A stretch of DNA of 11,921 bases, taken from contig DATMQA010000119.1 of assembly GCA_035566895.1 (NCBI GenBank), positions 1 to 11,921 on the forward strand, written 5' to 3'. This document shows, one piece after another, positions 1 through 6,371 of the stretch. Below the pieces are notes generated by a model. That model saw nothing but the letters and a program-made list of their open reading frames with translations, searched no databases and was not told the origin of the DNA. The stretch's first letter is position 1; each line of letters starts with the position of its first letter. A program made the position numbers and the translations under genes. The stretch is from DATMQA01 sp035566895 (GTDB lineage Bacteria > Verrucomicrobiota > Verrucomicrobiia > Limisphaerales > UBA8199).

Positions 1-1
1 C

Positions 2-577
2 AGAGGCATTACCGCTGTACTCTTGAAATATCGCGTGCCACTCAAGAAAGCAGGGGCGTACGGGGAGTCACTGCTGGCATTGGAAGATGCGCAGAGGACG
101 GTAGGACTGCTGCGCTTTCACGCCGTCGAGTGGCATATTGATCCGCATAAGATTGGAGTGATCGGGTTTTCGGCAGGGGGACACATGGTGGCCGCGGTAA
201 GCACGCATTTTGACAAACGTTCGTATCCGGCGGTAGATGTGGCGGACAAAGAAAGCTGCCGCCCGGATTTTGCGATAGCTTGTTATCCGGGACATCTGTG
301 GAATGAAGATAAGGGCTTTGTGTTGAATCCGAATGTTCCTGTCACCGGTAATACGCCACCGACATTTTTGTTACAAGCGGAGGATGACCACGTGGACAAT
401 GTAAACCAATCGCTGGTTTACTACATTGCGCTTAAGAACGCTGGGGTTCCCGTGGAGATGCACTTGTATGCCCAGGGTGGGCACGCGTTTGGATTACGGC
501 CCTCGAAGTTTCCGATTACCGAGTGGCCTCAAATGGTGGAGAAGTGGCTCGGAACAATCAGGATGACTTCGGAGTAG
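2..577 (+). CDS. Alpha/beta hydrolase (esterase-like), 5' end outside the window
   Basis: C-terminal 191 residues of a serine hydrolase of the dienelactone hydrolase/BD-FAE/acetyl-esterase type. The frame is open from the first base, and the text before the TTG at 23 (RGITAVL) already fits the family, so the real start lies upstream and the TTG is probably not used. Visible catalytic parts: nucleophile elbow GFSAGGH with the Ser codon at 170-172; acid in AEDDHVDN (Asp codons 383-388); histidine in GGHAFGL (codon 482-484). Order and spacing are normal, so the enzyme should be active; esters of sugars or small acids are typical substrates of the family, but the actual one cannot be read. The stop lies 17 bases before an attC-like site, the usual position of a cassette gene. 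Its base composition is visibly less GC-rich than the glc genes to the right, which fits acquired DNA. Confidence 0.85.
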   Translation, partial: RGITAVLLKYRVPLKKAGAYGESLLALEDAQRTVGLLRFHAVEWHIDPHKIGVIGFSAGGHMVAAVSTHFDKRSYPAVDVADKESCRPDFAIACYPGHLWNEDKGFVLNPNVPVTGNTPPTFLLQAEDDHVDNVNQSLVYYIALKNAGVPVEMHLYAQGGHAFGLRPSKFPITEWPQMVEKWLGTIRMTSE

Positions 578-594
578 ACGCCCGTTAAGATGAC

Positions 595-684
595 GCCTAA
601 CTTTTGCTGGAGCGGACGCGCCGAGTCCGTCACTGTTGCAGTTCGAGCGTTGCTGGCGGCGCGCCGCTCAGCGCCACGTTGGGC
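595..684 (+). other. attC: attC-like recombination site 1
   Basis: Ninety-base site following the hydrolase gene. R'' is GCCTAAC (595-601) and R' is GTTGGGC (678-684); both fit the attC consensus RYYYAAC/GTTRRRY. Between them, 606-622 pairs with 658-672 as an inverted repeat broken only by two extra bases on the left arm: one G of 609/610, and A616. Two extrahelical bases on one arm are the hallmark that orients the folded bottom strand for the integrase. Spacers between the R and L boxes are 4 and 5 nt, and the central loop is 35 nt. This is the most canonical of the four sites. The predicted crossover is between G678 and T679. Confidence 0.88.
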
Positions 685-762
685 GGCAGCGAGCGCGTGG
701 GGTTTGCAAATTTGATTTATCGGATGTAGTGTTTCACTCAACAACAAACAGAAAGGTAAGTT

Positions 763-921
763 ATGATTGCAGGTATGGGTTCATATCACATTCTTGTTCT
801 GGTTTTCGCCCTTTTGGGTGTCTCGATTGCTCTGTTTGCTGCCGCACTCGCCATTGTCAGTGCCGCTGTTGGTTTTTGGATATTTACTACGGCTTCAAAA
901 ATCAAAAGCAGTCCCAGATAG
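763..921 (+). CDS. Small hydrophobic membrane protein, 52 aa, cassette-borne
   Basis: An open frame of 52 codons from ATG 763 to TAG 919-921, preceded by AAAGG (752-756) at 6 nt, one of the clearer ribosome binding sites in the window. The peptide starts MIAGMGSYHI. Residues 9-42 are almost entirely Leu/Val/Ile/Ala/Phe/Gly, enough for one long membrane helix or two short ones, and it ends in a basic tail (SKIKSSPR). A longer frame on the same strand (636-926) overlaps it but encodes a Cys/Arg-rich sequence with no ribosome site and looks like a shadow. The gene lies between two attC-like sites and is the only good candidate in its 351-bp cassette. No family is recognised. A role in membrane stress or as a hydrophobic toxin is possible but unsupported. 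Confidence 0.7.
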   Translation: MIAGMGSYHILVLVFALLGVSIALFAAALAIVSAAVGFWIFTTASKIKSSPR

Positions 922-944
922 TTTAGGATGATTCCAAGCGTGCC

Positions 945-1035
945 GCCTAACAGCGGCTTCAGGCAACGGCGCGATGGCGTTTCTGTTCCATGCCGGACGA
1001 CCTGGGCGCGCCGTGCTTGAGCCTTTTTGTTCGCC
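945..1035 (+). other. attC: attC-like recombination site 2
   Basis: R'' GCCTAAC (945-951) begins 23 bases after the stop of the 52-residue gene. The left arm 955-973 pairs with 1007-1023 with two unpaired bases, T958/959 and A965/966, and one G-T wobble at G962. Spacers to the R boxes are 3 and 5 nt. The right 7-mer is GTTCGCC (1029-1035), which keeps GTT but departs from RRRY. The bases after the G belong to the next cassette, so a divergent right box is less damaging than a divergent left one. Its arm geometry (4 paired, bulge, 5 paired, bulge, long stem) matches site 1 although the sequences differ. Confidence 0.78.
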
Positions 1036-1154
1036 ATCTGGATGACTCTCCTGCCATGAAAGTGCTTAAACACCTCGCCTTGCTCCCGTGCCTGAGCGCC
1101 AGTACCGGCCAACCCGCCAGCGATCAAATCGCCTGGATTGGCGCCGAACTTGGC

Positions 1155-2707
1155 ATGCGGGCAAGACCACTCCGGGTCTGCCTAATATTCCTATTGGTTG
1201 CCCTCACGGCTTCTGCGCTTTACCCCGGGGCGAGCGCCTGCACGGTTTTCTCGTGGAGCGCGCGGATGGAACTGTCTTTGCCGGCGACAATGAGGATGTC
1301 CCGTTCGTCCCGCAAGCGGCGATGTGGTTTGTGCCCGCCACCGAGAAGTGGCACGGCCGGGTTTGCTTCGGTTGGGATTCCTATGCCCAAGGAGGGATGA
1401 ACGATCAGGGCTTGTTCGTTGGTTGGGCCGTCACGCCTTACGCTGGAAAACCCGGCCCAATCAAAGGGCACCTGCCAGGGAGTGACGCCGACAACGTCCT
1501 GGCACGCTGCGCAACGGTCGAGGAGGCGATGGCTTATTGGGATAAGTACAGCTACGCGTCAAATCCAGCCCATTGCCTGATCGCGGACCGGACCGGCGCC
1601 TCGGTGGTTTGCGAGTGGATCAAAGGCAAGCTCATACTCATCCGCAAGTCCGGGTCGCGCCAACTGATAACCAACTTCCTGCTGAGCAACCCGGCACTAG
1701 GGAACTTCTGGACACCTGCCGCCGGTGACAACTACCCCTGCCCGCGCTTTACTGCCATCTCAACGTTCTGGCAGAAGGCCGAAGCACCGACAGAACAAAA
1801 CTGCGCTGAGGCGCTGAGGTTGGCGGCCAATACCGCAACGGCTTACTCCCAGGTCTATGACCTTGCCCACGGGGAGGTTTGTGTCTATTACCGCCACCAT
1901 TTGGAGCAGTCCCTCCGTGTCAATCTAGCCGAGGAATTGGGCAAAGGGCCGCACCAGGTGTTGTTAAAGGCGGCCTTTGCAGACTCGACTGAAGAGATCG
2001 CCCTGCCACCCATCAAGCCGACGACCGCAATTTCCGCCGCCGAGCTCTTGCAGAAAGCGCTCGCTGTGCGCGGCGGAGCCGACGCGGCGAAGAAGATTGG
2101 TTCCATACACGCGCAAGGAACCGCGGACGTCGATTTCGGCTGGACCGCTCCATGCCCGGTCGAGCTGTTCGCGATGCGGCCCAGCCGGTACCGTTTGGCC
2201 ACCCAGATCGAGTCGGCGGTTGGCCTCCATCTCGGGCGTATCAGCGAAGGGTTCGATGGCCGAACCGGCTGGGATGCAGTCCCCGGCGCAACTCCCCACC
2301 GTCTGAAAGGCAAAATGCTCCGCGAACGGCGGGCGCGCGCCGACTTTTTTGCGTGGTATGACGACCCGCTGCTCTACAAGTCGGTGGAGCTTCTCGGCGA
2401 AGCGTCCTTTAACAGCAGGCCCTGCTACGCGTTGAAACTGGTGACCAAGGGGGGACACGAGACGGTGCATTTCTATGAAAAGGAACGTTTTCTTTTTGCG
2501 GGCGTCATGGAAACCTTCGAGAATGATAACTTCGGGCCGACGCTGTGGAAAACAAGCTTTGGCGAATATCGCGAGTTCGCCGGATTTGAACTTCCGACCC
2601 GCATTGCCGAGGAGTCCAGGCTCGGCAGTCGCGTCACGCGGTATCACTCGGTTGAACTAAACGCTGTGGCCCCGTCTGATTTGAAAATGCCAAACACACC
2701 ACGTTGA
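1155..2707 (+). pseudogene. Secreted Ntn-type linear amide C-N hydrolase with C-terminal accessory domain, frameshifted
   Basis: Two overlapping frames make one protein. From ATG 1155 comes a signal peptide (MRARPLRV, then a hydrophobic core) ending ASA before Cys29 (TGC 1239-1241), the expected N-terminal nucleophile of penicillin V acylase/choloylglycine hydrolase-like enzymes. After ACTVF the matching text LVERADGTVFAGDNED is one frame away. One missing base in the T-run 1246-1249 explains it; restoring it gives 517 residues. Family-like stretches include GDNED and GGMNDQGLFVGW. From about residue 310 there is a second domain (LLQKALAVRGG, then a beta-rich region to the end) like periplasmic accessory domains seen on secreted hydrolases. 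An upstream in-frame ATG at 1056 is an alternative start; neither has a clear ribosome site. The shift could be real inactivation or a homopolymer sequencing error. The rest of the frame is intact, so any mutation is recent. Substrate unknown. Confidence 0.75.
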
Positions 2708-2765
2708 CCCCGGACTCGAACGACGGGGACACGATGAGTGATCGAATGTCCAGAGCAAATGCAAT

Positions 2766-2852
2766 GTCGAACTGGGTGCAGGCGACGCTGCGTTGCGCCT
2801 GCGTGTTTCTCCTGAGTCAGGGTTCCGGCGCGGCTGACCCAGCTCGTTCGGC
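2766..2852 (+). other. attC: attC-like recombination site 3 (divergent)
   Basis: GTCGAAC (2766-2772) and GTTCGGC (2846-2852) pair along all seven bases with one G-T wobble, though neither fits the general R-box consensus exactly. The inner arm TGGGT (2773-2777), bulge G2778, CAG (2779-2781) pairs with CTGACCCA (2834-2841). Allowing a second bulge at G2784, further pairs form between 2786-2788 and 2828-2830. The two bulges are again 5 nt apart, as in the other sites. There is almost no spacer between R'' and L'', so this is the weakest site. It lies 58 bases after the hydrolase stop, and the next gene begins 3 bases after it. Confidence 0.55.
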
Positions 2853-2855
2853 AAC

Positions 2856-3413
2856 ATGAGTAAATCTGCCAAAGGTTGGGTCGCGCTGTTCGCGGTGGCG
2901 CTTTTTCTGACAGCCGCCTACCTAATAACGTTTGGCCGGTGCTTTCTCCCAGTTCCGAATCCAAATAAGTTTGCGAACGAGGCGCTGGAGTTCCGCATGT
3001 ACAGTCCGTTCGCGCTCCCTCTCCAGTCGCACGACTTTGAAGGTGCTTACGCGAGGAGCAAATGGAGGTTCACGCGTCCTGGCCAAGCTCGCCTTTTCGC
3101 GGTGAGCCAGCGCCTGTCACAGGCCAACCTAGATTTGGATAGCCCATTCCAAAAGTGCCTCGAGGAATTGGGATACACCTTCCCCAAAGGGTGTAGGGCC
3201 AGCGGGGGCGGCGATCCGCCCTCTTGGCGCATCACACACTATCCTTCAGTGCTGAACAGAATTGAGCGGGACCTTAGCCTCAAACCGAACTATATTGAGG
3301 GCGTTGGGCGGGGTGGCGGCTCATTGCCGAACCCTGCGCTCCAGCGGACCGGAGCCAGCCGTTCCGCGAGCGAAACAAATCAACAATCAGTGGCCGCTGG
3401 CTCCGGCCGCTGA
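2856..3413 (+). CDS. Unknown membrane-anchored protein running through its attC
   Basis: 185 residues from ATG 2856, only 3 bases after attC-like site 3, so almost no leader belongs to the cassette. An N-terminal basic stretch (MSKSAKGW) and a hydrophobic segment at about residues 8-27 predict a membrane anchor or uncleaved signal, followed by a soluble domain (about 40-150) that I do not recognise; it contains two Cys (CLEELGYTFPKGC). From residue 156 the frame becomes Gly/Ser-rich and reads into the attC at 3326, giving the tail NPALQRTGASRSA. The stop TGA 3411-3413 lies inside the right arm of the attC. The last 28 residues are thus translated recombination site and probably not part of the functional fold. 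A lost upstream stop is an alternative explanation. Confidence 0.65.
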   Translation: MSKSAKGWVALFAVALFLTAAYLITFGRCFLPVPNPNKFANEALEFRMYSPFALPLQSHDFEGAYARSKWRFTRPGQARLFAVSQRLSQANLDLDSPFQKCLEELGYTFPKGCRASGGGDPPSWRITHYPSVLNRIERDLSLKPNYIEGVGRGGGSLPNPALQRTGASRSASETNQQSVAAGSGR

Positions 3414-3425
3414 GCTGCGTTATAT
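3326..3425 (+). other. attC: attC-like recombination site 4
   Basis: R'' GCCGAAC (3326-3332); the left arm 3338-3359 pairs with 3396-3415 with no mismatch, except two unpaired left-arm bases, C3341/3342 and A3348. R' is GTTATAT (3419-3425). The inner stem (CCGGAGCCAGC with its complement) is the longest in the window and the central loop is 36 nt. The arm resembles site 1 in the AGCGG+A motif between and after the bulges. The translated form of this site (ALQRTGASRSA) is a peptide I recall as recurrent at the ends of hypothetical proteins in environmental bacteria, consistent with a repeated attC family; that recollection needs a search. Confidence 0.85.
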
Positions 3426-3867
3426 GAAAAGGACTCGGTTCGTTTTTTGGTATATCCTGTCTGGGCTCAGCGGGGCCTTTCTCGCGTCATCAAGCACTTT
3501 AGCTCAAGAAAAAAAGGCCCTGCCCATCGCCCAATCCGAAGCCCCCGTAGGGAGCTATGCTCATTTCCGGCAGGTGGACTCCCCTTTCGCGCCGACAAAT
3601 AGGGTTTGTTTGTTTACCCTTCGCTTGGAAACAAATGGAACTTACTCCGCAGAGTGCGGAGAAAAACAGGTCATCCAAGATGGCGACATATTTAGACTCC
3701 GCCCCGTTGTTGCGAGAGGGACGTGGCAGTGGGAAGCGCAAAATCAGGAGTTCCAGCTCGAACCCGGTGACTTCACGTTTTACATAAAACGGTTGCCGGT
3801 AGATAAACACAATCCGAACCATTTGGTTTGGGGCTCCAGTTTTCTTGAGCGGCAGGAGAGCAAATGA
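3424..3867 (+). CDS. Unknown secreted protein, first gene of the last cassette
   Basis: 147 residues from ATG 3424. The start codon overlaps the last two bases of the attC R' box (GTTATAT then G), so the cassette supplies only four bases of leader and translation must be leaderless or coupled to the preceding frame, which stops 10 bases upstream. The protein has a clear signal peptide (MKRTRFVFWYILSG, core to LAS, probable cleavage after TLAQ). The mature part, about 120 residues, looks beta-rich with aromatic strands (GTYSAECGE, GTWQWEAQNQEFQLEPGDF) and two Cys, as in small periplasmic or outer-surface beta proteins. No family is recognised. Upstream in-frame codons (from 3262) lie in attC sequence and are not expected to be used. 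The stop TGA touches the next frame. Confidence 0.7.
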   Translation: MKRTRFVFWYILSGLSGAFLASSSTLAQEKKALPIAQSEAPVGSYAHFRQVDSPFAPTNRVCLFTLRLETNGTYSAECGEKQVIQDGDIFRLRPVVARGTWQWEAQNQEFQLEPGDFTFYIKRLPVDKHNPNHLVWGSSFLERQESK

Positions 3868-3915
3868 GTGGCGGATCTGGGCTGGCAGATAGTTTATCAT
3901 CAGGGTACGGTAGTC

Positions 3916-4614
3916 ATGACCGAGGAAGATTACATCGCGGAGCTGAGAGAACGTTCGCCACGAAACGCCAAGATGAAGGCGACGCTAGAGACCATTGCCC
4001 TTGCCGACGAAGCCACTGGCGCGTTTCCTCGTTCGCCCAAGCTGTGGTGTATGCGCGGGAATCTCATCCGGCTCGGCGCAGAGAATTGTCCGCACAGTCT
4101 CGACGAGGCGCTCGCTTCGTACAAGAGGGCGATTGAGATTGACCCATCGTTTGCTCAAGCATGGGAGGAGGCTGGCCACTTCTATCAGGACATTCTAGAC
4201 GATGAGCTCGCCGGGCAGCTATACTTCCGTGAGGCCGAAAAACTGAAACATCCTGATGCGCCCGGGTCCGCGCGCGACATCCTCAGGCGTGAGTTTAATG
4301 CCGAAGAAGGGTCGTTTCTTCTTCAGGCGCGGGTTCACCTCGAGTGGGATTGGGATGCTTTTCGTAGATTGACCAGTGCGATGTATGACGTAGCTGACGA
4401 GGTCAAGGGGCAGCCTTCTGTTGAGACTTGGATTGCGGAGGGTTTCTGGTTTTGCGAAACGTGGATTACGGATTGGAAGAGACACCCCAATTCCCCCCGA
4501 CCGCCAGAAGATTATCGAGATGCCATCGAGCTTATCCATAACCTATCATACCTGCTGTTTGTTGGTTACAGCCCTTATAAAGACGACACACTGCGCAAGA
4601 AGGCCAAGGGCTAA
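3916..4614 (+). CDS. TPR-repeat protein
   Basis: 232 residues from ATG 3916 (MTEEDYIAELRERSPRN), the natural family-like start. The frame also opens at GTG 3868, directly after the previous stop, which would add 16 residues of atypical sequence. At least one tetratricopeptide unit is clear at about residues 57-90 (SLDEALASYKRAIEIDPSFAQAWEEAGHFY), with a degenerate one before it (LWCMRGNLIRLG). The second half is rich in Trp, Asp and Glu and is not recognised. TPR units form helical scaffolds for protein binding, so it is more likely a binding protein than an enzyme. AGGG at 3902-3905 is a weak ribosome site. There is no attC-like structure between it and the preceding gene, so the two probably share a cassette or transcript. 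Confidence 0.75.
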   Translation: MTEEDYIAELRERSPRNAKMKATLETIALADEATGAFPRSPKLWCMRGNLIRLGAENCPHSLDEALASYKRAIEIDPSFAQAWEEAGHFYQDILDDELAGQLYFREAEKLKHPDAPGSARDILRREFNAEEGSFLLQARVHLEWDWDAFRRLTSAMYDVADEVKGQPSVETWIAEGFWFCETWITDWKRHPNSPRPPEDYRDAIELIHNLSYLLFVGYSPYKDDTLRKKAKG

Positions 4615-4981
4615 CCCCTATACGCCTACACCTAACCGCCGCCCGCGCTCTCCGCTCGGCGCTCTGGCCAGATTTGTATATCTTGTTTGCGCTTCAGAAA
4701 CAGCCGGAACTCATCCTGGGAGGTCAGCTTCTGACTCGGGACGAATGGTGCAACCCTTTCAGGGTAGAGGCATCACGGCATGGAGATCCCAGGGTAGCTC
4801 GTTCCTCGCAACCCTGGCGAGTGCTCGAATCCCGTTGGGATTCAGAAAGGCCGCGCGCAACGAGCGGGGCTAGGGGCCATTCCATCCTCACTAATTCACC
4901 CTTGCGCTATCACACTCTCAGCAACGCGGCCAGCCTGATTCCGTTTGTGGATACCAACCCGGTCACTTCCCCCTTCCGCGC
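4615..4981. other. Gene-free junction between cassette array and glc operon
   Basis: No credible coding region lies here; a frame at 4674-5006 merely reads through the hairpin repeat. The left part holds ACCTAAC (4630-4636), which looks like an attC R'' box, followed by very GC-rich sequence, but no right arm or R' box matches it, so at most it is a remnant. The centre (4753-4843) is a hairpin cluster, described separately. The right part (4862-4981) shows no structure I can identify. The junction lies downstream of both the plus-strand TPR gene and the minus-strand glcF, i.e. between convergent genes. Confidence 0.6.
4753..4843. repeat. Cluster of three hairpins, dispersed-repeat-like
   Basis: Three inverted repeats in a row: ACCCT/AGGGT (4753-4757 and 4761-4765, 3-nt loop); CCAGGGT/ACCCTGG (4789-4795 and 4811-4817, 15-nt loop); and GAATCCC/GGGATTC (4827-4833 and 4837-4843, loop GTT). 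The first two share the same arm sequence in opposite arrangement and could also pair with one another. There is no T-run after them, so a simple rho-independent terminator is unlikely, although the structures may protect or end transcripts arriving from both sides. The layout resembles REP/BIME-type dispersed repeats; I recall similar segments in Verrucomicrobia and Planctomycetes, but this is unverified. Confidence 0.6.
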
Positions 4982-6262
4982 CTATCGCACAAAACTGCTG
5001 CCCTGAGATTGATAAGCATCGCGCAGCACCTGCATCGTATGTCTAACCCGCACGTTCGACCCCAACCGCTGCAGGTGATACCTAAGCTGGGTGAGGCAAC
5101 CAATGTTGCCCGAGGCCACGACTTCCGCTCCTGACGCGAGCACCGCCCGTGCTTTCTGTTCGCCGAGCGACGCGGCAATCTGCGGCTGGTCCAGATTGTA
5201 AGTACCCGCACTGCCACAGCACAGGTGCGCGTCCGCCAACTCAATCAGCTCCACGCCGGGTATCGCGCGCAACAGCTCGCGCGGTTCGGTGCGAACACCC
5301 TGGGCGTTCGCCAGGTGACAGGCGTCGTGGTAAGCGATGCGTTGCGGTCGTCCGGCACCACGTGGCGTCTCACGCAAACCGAGGCGCTGGAGAAACACAG
5401 AGACATCCAGCACCCGGCGGCAAAACTCTTTCGCGCGTCCTTCCTGAGGCGTGCCGCGCAAGACCAGGTGATACTCTTGCATTGCCGACCCGCACCCCGC
5501 GGCGTTGGTGATAACCGCATCCACATCTGCCGGGAATGCGTCGAGATTGCGCTGGGCAAACGACTGCGCCGCCGCCAGGTCCCCGGTATGCCAGGCCAGC
5601 CCGCCGCAGCAGCCCTGTTTTGCGGGCACAATGACTTCCACACCGTTGCGCACCAGCACTTCGATGGTGGCGGTGTTGATGTCCGGTTCGAGCACCTGTT
5701 GCGCGCAACCGGCCAGCAGCGCAACCCGCGCCCGGCGCTCGCCGCGCGCGGGAGTTATTTCCGGCCAATGTTGCGCCGGGGGAATCGTTTGCGGCAGCAG
5801 CGCGAGCATGGGTTTGAGCGCGTTTGGCATGAGGCCGCCAAACGGCCTGGCCATCCGGCCCGCGAGCGCGGCCAGCCGGAATCGGCCAGGGTAGGGGAGC
5901 GTTTGCGCCGCCAGGAAGCGCCGCAGTTTCGCGCCGGCGGAAATCGGGAAATGGTTCCGCGCCAGCACGCGGAACGGGCTGAGCAGCTCGCGATAGGACA
6001 CGCCGCTGGGGCAGGCCGGTTCGCACGCCAGACAGCCCAGGCACCGCTCGACGTGCGGCTGGGCGGCTTCCCAGGGCAGGTTCCCTTCGAGGACGCCTTT
6101 CATCAGCACGATGCGCCCGCGAGGCGTATCCATTTCCTGGCCCAGCTCGCGATAGGTGGGGCAAGCGGCCAGGCAAAAGCCGCAATGGACGCAGGCCTGC
6201 ACCGCCTGTGTCATCGGCTCGGCAAAGGCCCCGAGTTTTTCAGATTGGATTGTATGCAGCAT
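4982..6262 (-). CDS. glcF: Glycolate oxidase iron-sulfur subunit GlcF
   Basis: 426 residues, usual length for GlcF. Two 4Fe-4S motifs of the CxxCxxCxxxCP type lie at Cys24/27/30/34 and Cys74/77/80/84. They are followed by two cysteine-rich CCG domains, with QGCCGGLAWH in the first and HLCCGSAGTY in the second, plus upstream partners (LLAGCAQ; YHDACHLANAQG). The subunit takes electrons from the flavin subunits GlcD/GlcE and passes them to the quinone pool at the inner membrane while glycolate becomes glyoxylate. It is the last gene of the operon and is separated from glcE by 109 bases filled mostly with an octamer tandem repeat. No Shine-Dalgarno is visible before ATG 6260-6262. Lactate utilisation protein LutA is related but has only the CCG domains, so GlcF is favoured. 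Confidence 0.93.
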   Translation of the reverse strand: MLHTIQSEKLGAFAEPMTQAVQACVHCGFCLAACPTYRELGQEMDTPRGRIVLMKGVLEGNLPWEAAQPHVERCLGCLACEPACPSGVSYRELLSPFRVLARNHFPISAGAKLRRFLAAQTLPYPGRFRLAALAGRMARPFGGLMPNALKPMLALLPQTIPPAQHWPEITPARGERRARVALLAGCAQQVLEPDINTATIEVLVRNGVEVIVPAKQGCCGGLAWHTGDLAAAQSFAQRNLDAFPADVDAVITNAAGCGSAMQEYHLVLRGTPQEGRAKEFCRRVLDVSVFLQRLGLRETPRGAGRPQRIAYHDACHLANAQGVRTEPRELLRAIPGVELIELADAHLCCGSAGTYNLDQPQIAASLGEQKARAVLASGAEVVASGNIGCLTQLRYHLQRLGSNVRVRHTMQVLRDAYQSQGSSFVR

Positions 6263-6270
6263 CTCGCGGC

Positions 6271-6367
6271 TTACATGGTTACATGGTTACATGGTTACAT
6301 GGTTGCAAAGGTTACATAGTTACAAGGTTGCAAGGTTGCAAGGTTGCAAGGTTGCAAGGTTACGCGG
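6271..6367. repeat. Tandem octamer repeat between glcE and glcF
   Basis: Twelve head-to-tail units on the plus strand: four TTACATGG, one 9-base unit TTGCAAAGG, TTACATAG, TTACAAGG, four TTGCAAGG, and a decayed TTACGCGG running toward the glcE stop. The two fourfold blocks are internally identical, as expected from strand slippage. The array fills the glcE-glcF gap and stops 8 bases from the glcF start codon, so it occupies the place of the glcF ribosome binding site. Units are 8 bp, so copy-number change alters leader length but not any frame of the real genes. Confidence 0.95.
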
Positions 6368-6371
6368 CAGG

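Noticed and set aside
636..926. 96-codon frame overlapping the 52-residue membrane peptide gene
   Set aside because: It begins inside attC site 1, has no ribosome site, and encodes a Cys/Arg-rich low-plausibility sequence.
3303..3309. GTTGGGC as the R' box of an additional attC ending inside cassette 4
   Set aside because: No R'' box and inverted arm of suitable spacing lie upstream; the nearby ACCGAAC has no paired arms.
3864..4136. ATGA-overlap frame starting at 3864 as a second gene
   Set aside because: It runs out of phase with the TPR motifs, which lie in the 3868/3916 frame.
4630..4700. Possible fifth attC starting at ACCTAAC
   Set aside because: No right arm complementary to the GC-rich left part and no GTTRRRY box follow; kept only as a possible remnant.
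4674..5006. Frame of 110 codons in the junction region
   Set aside because: It consists of translated hairpin repeat and overlaps the glcF end; no ribosome site or family resemblance.
6271..6367. Tandem repeat considered as a CRISPR array or iteron origin
   Set aside because: Units are 8 bp, contiguous and without spacers, and no cas or replication gene is nearby.
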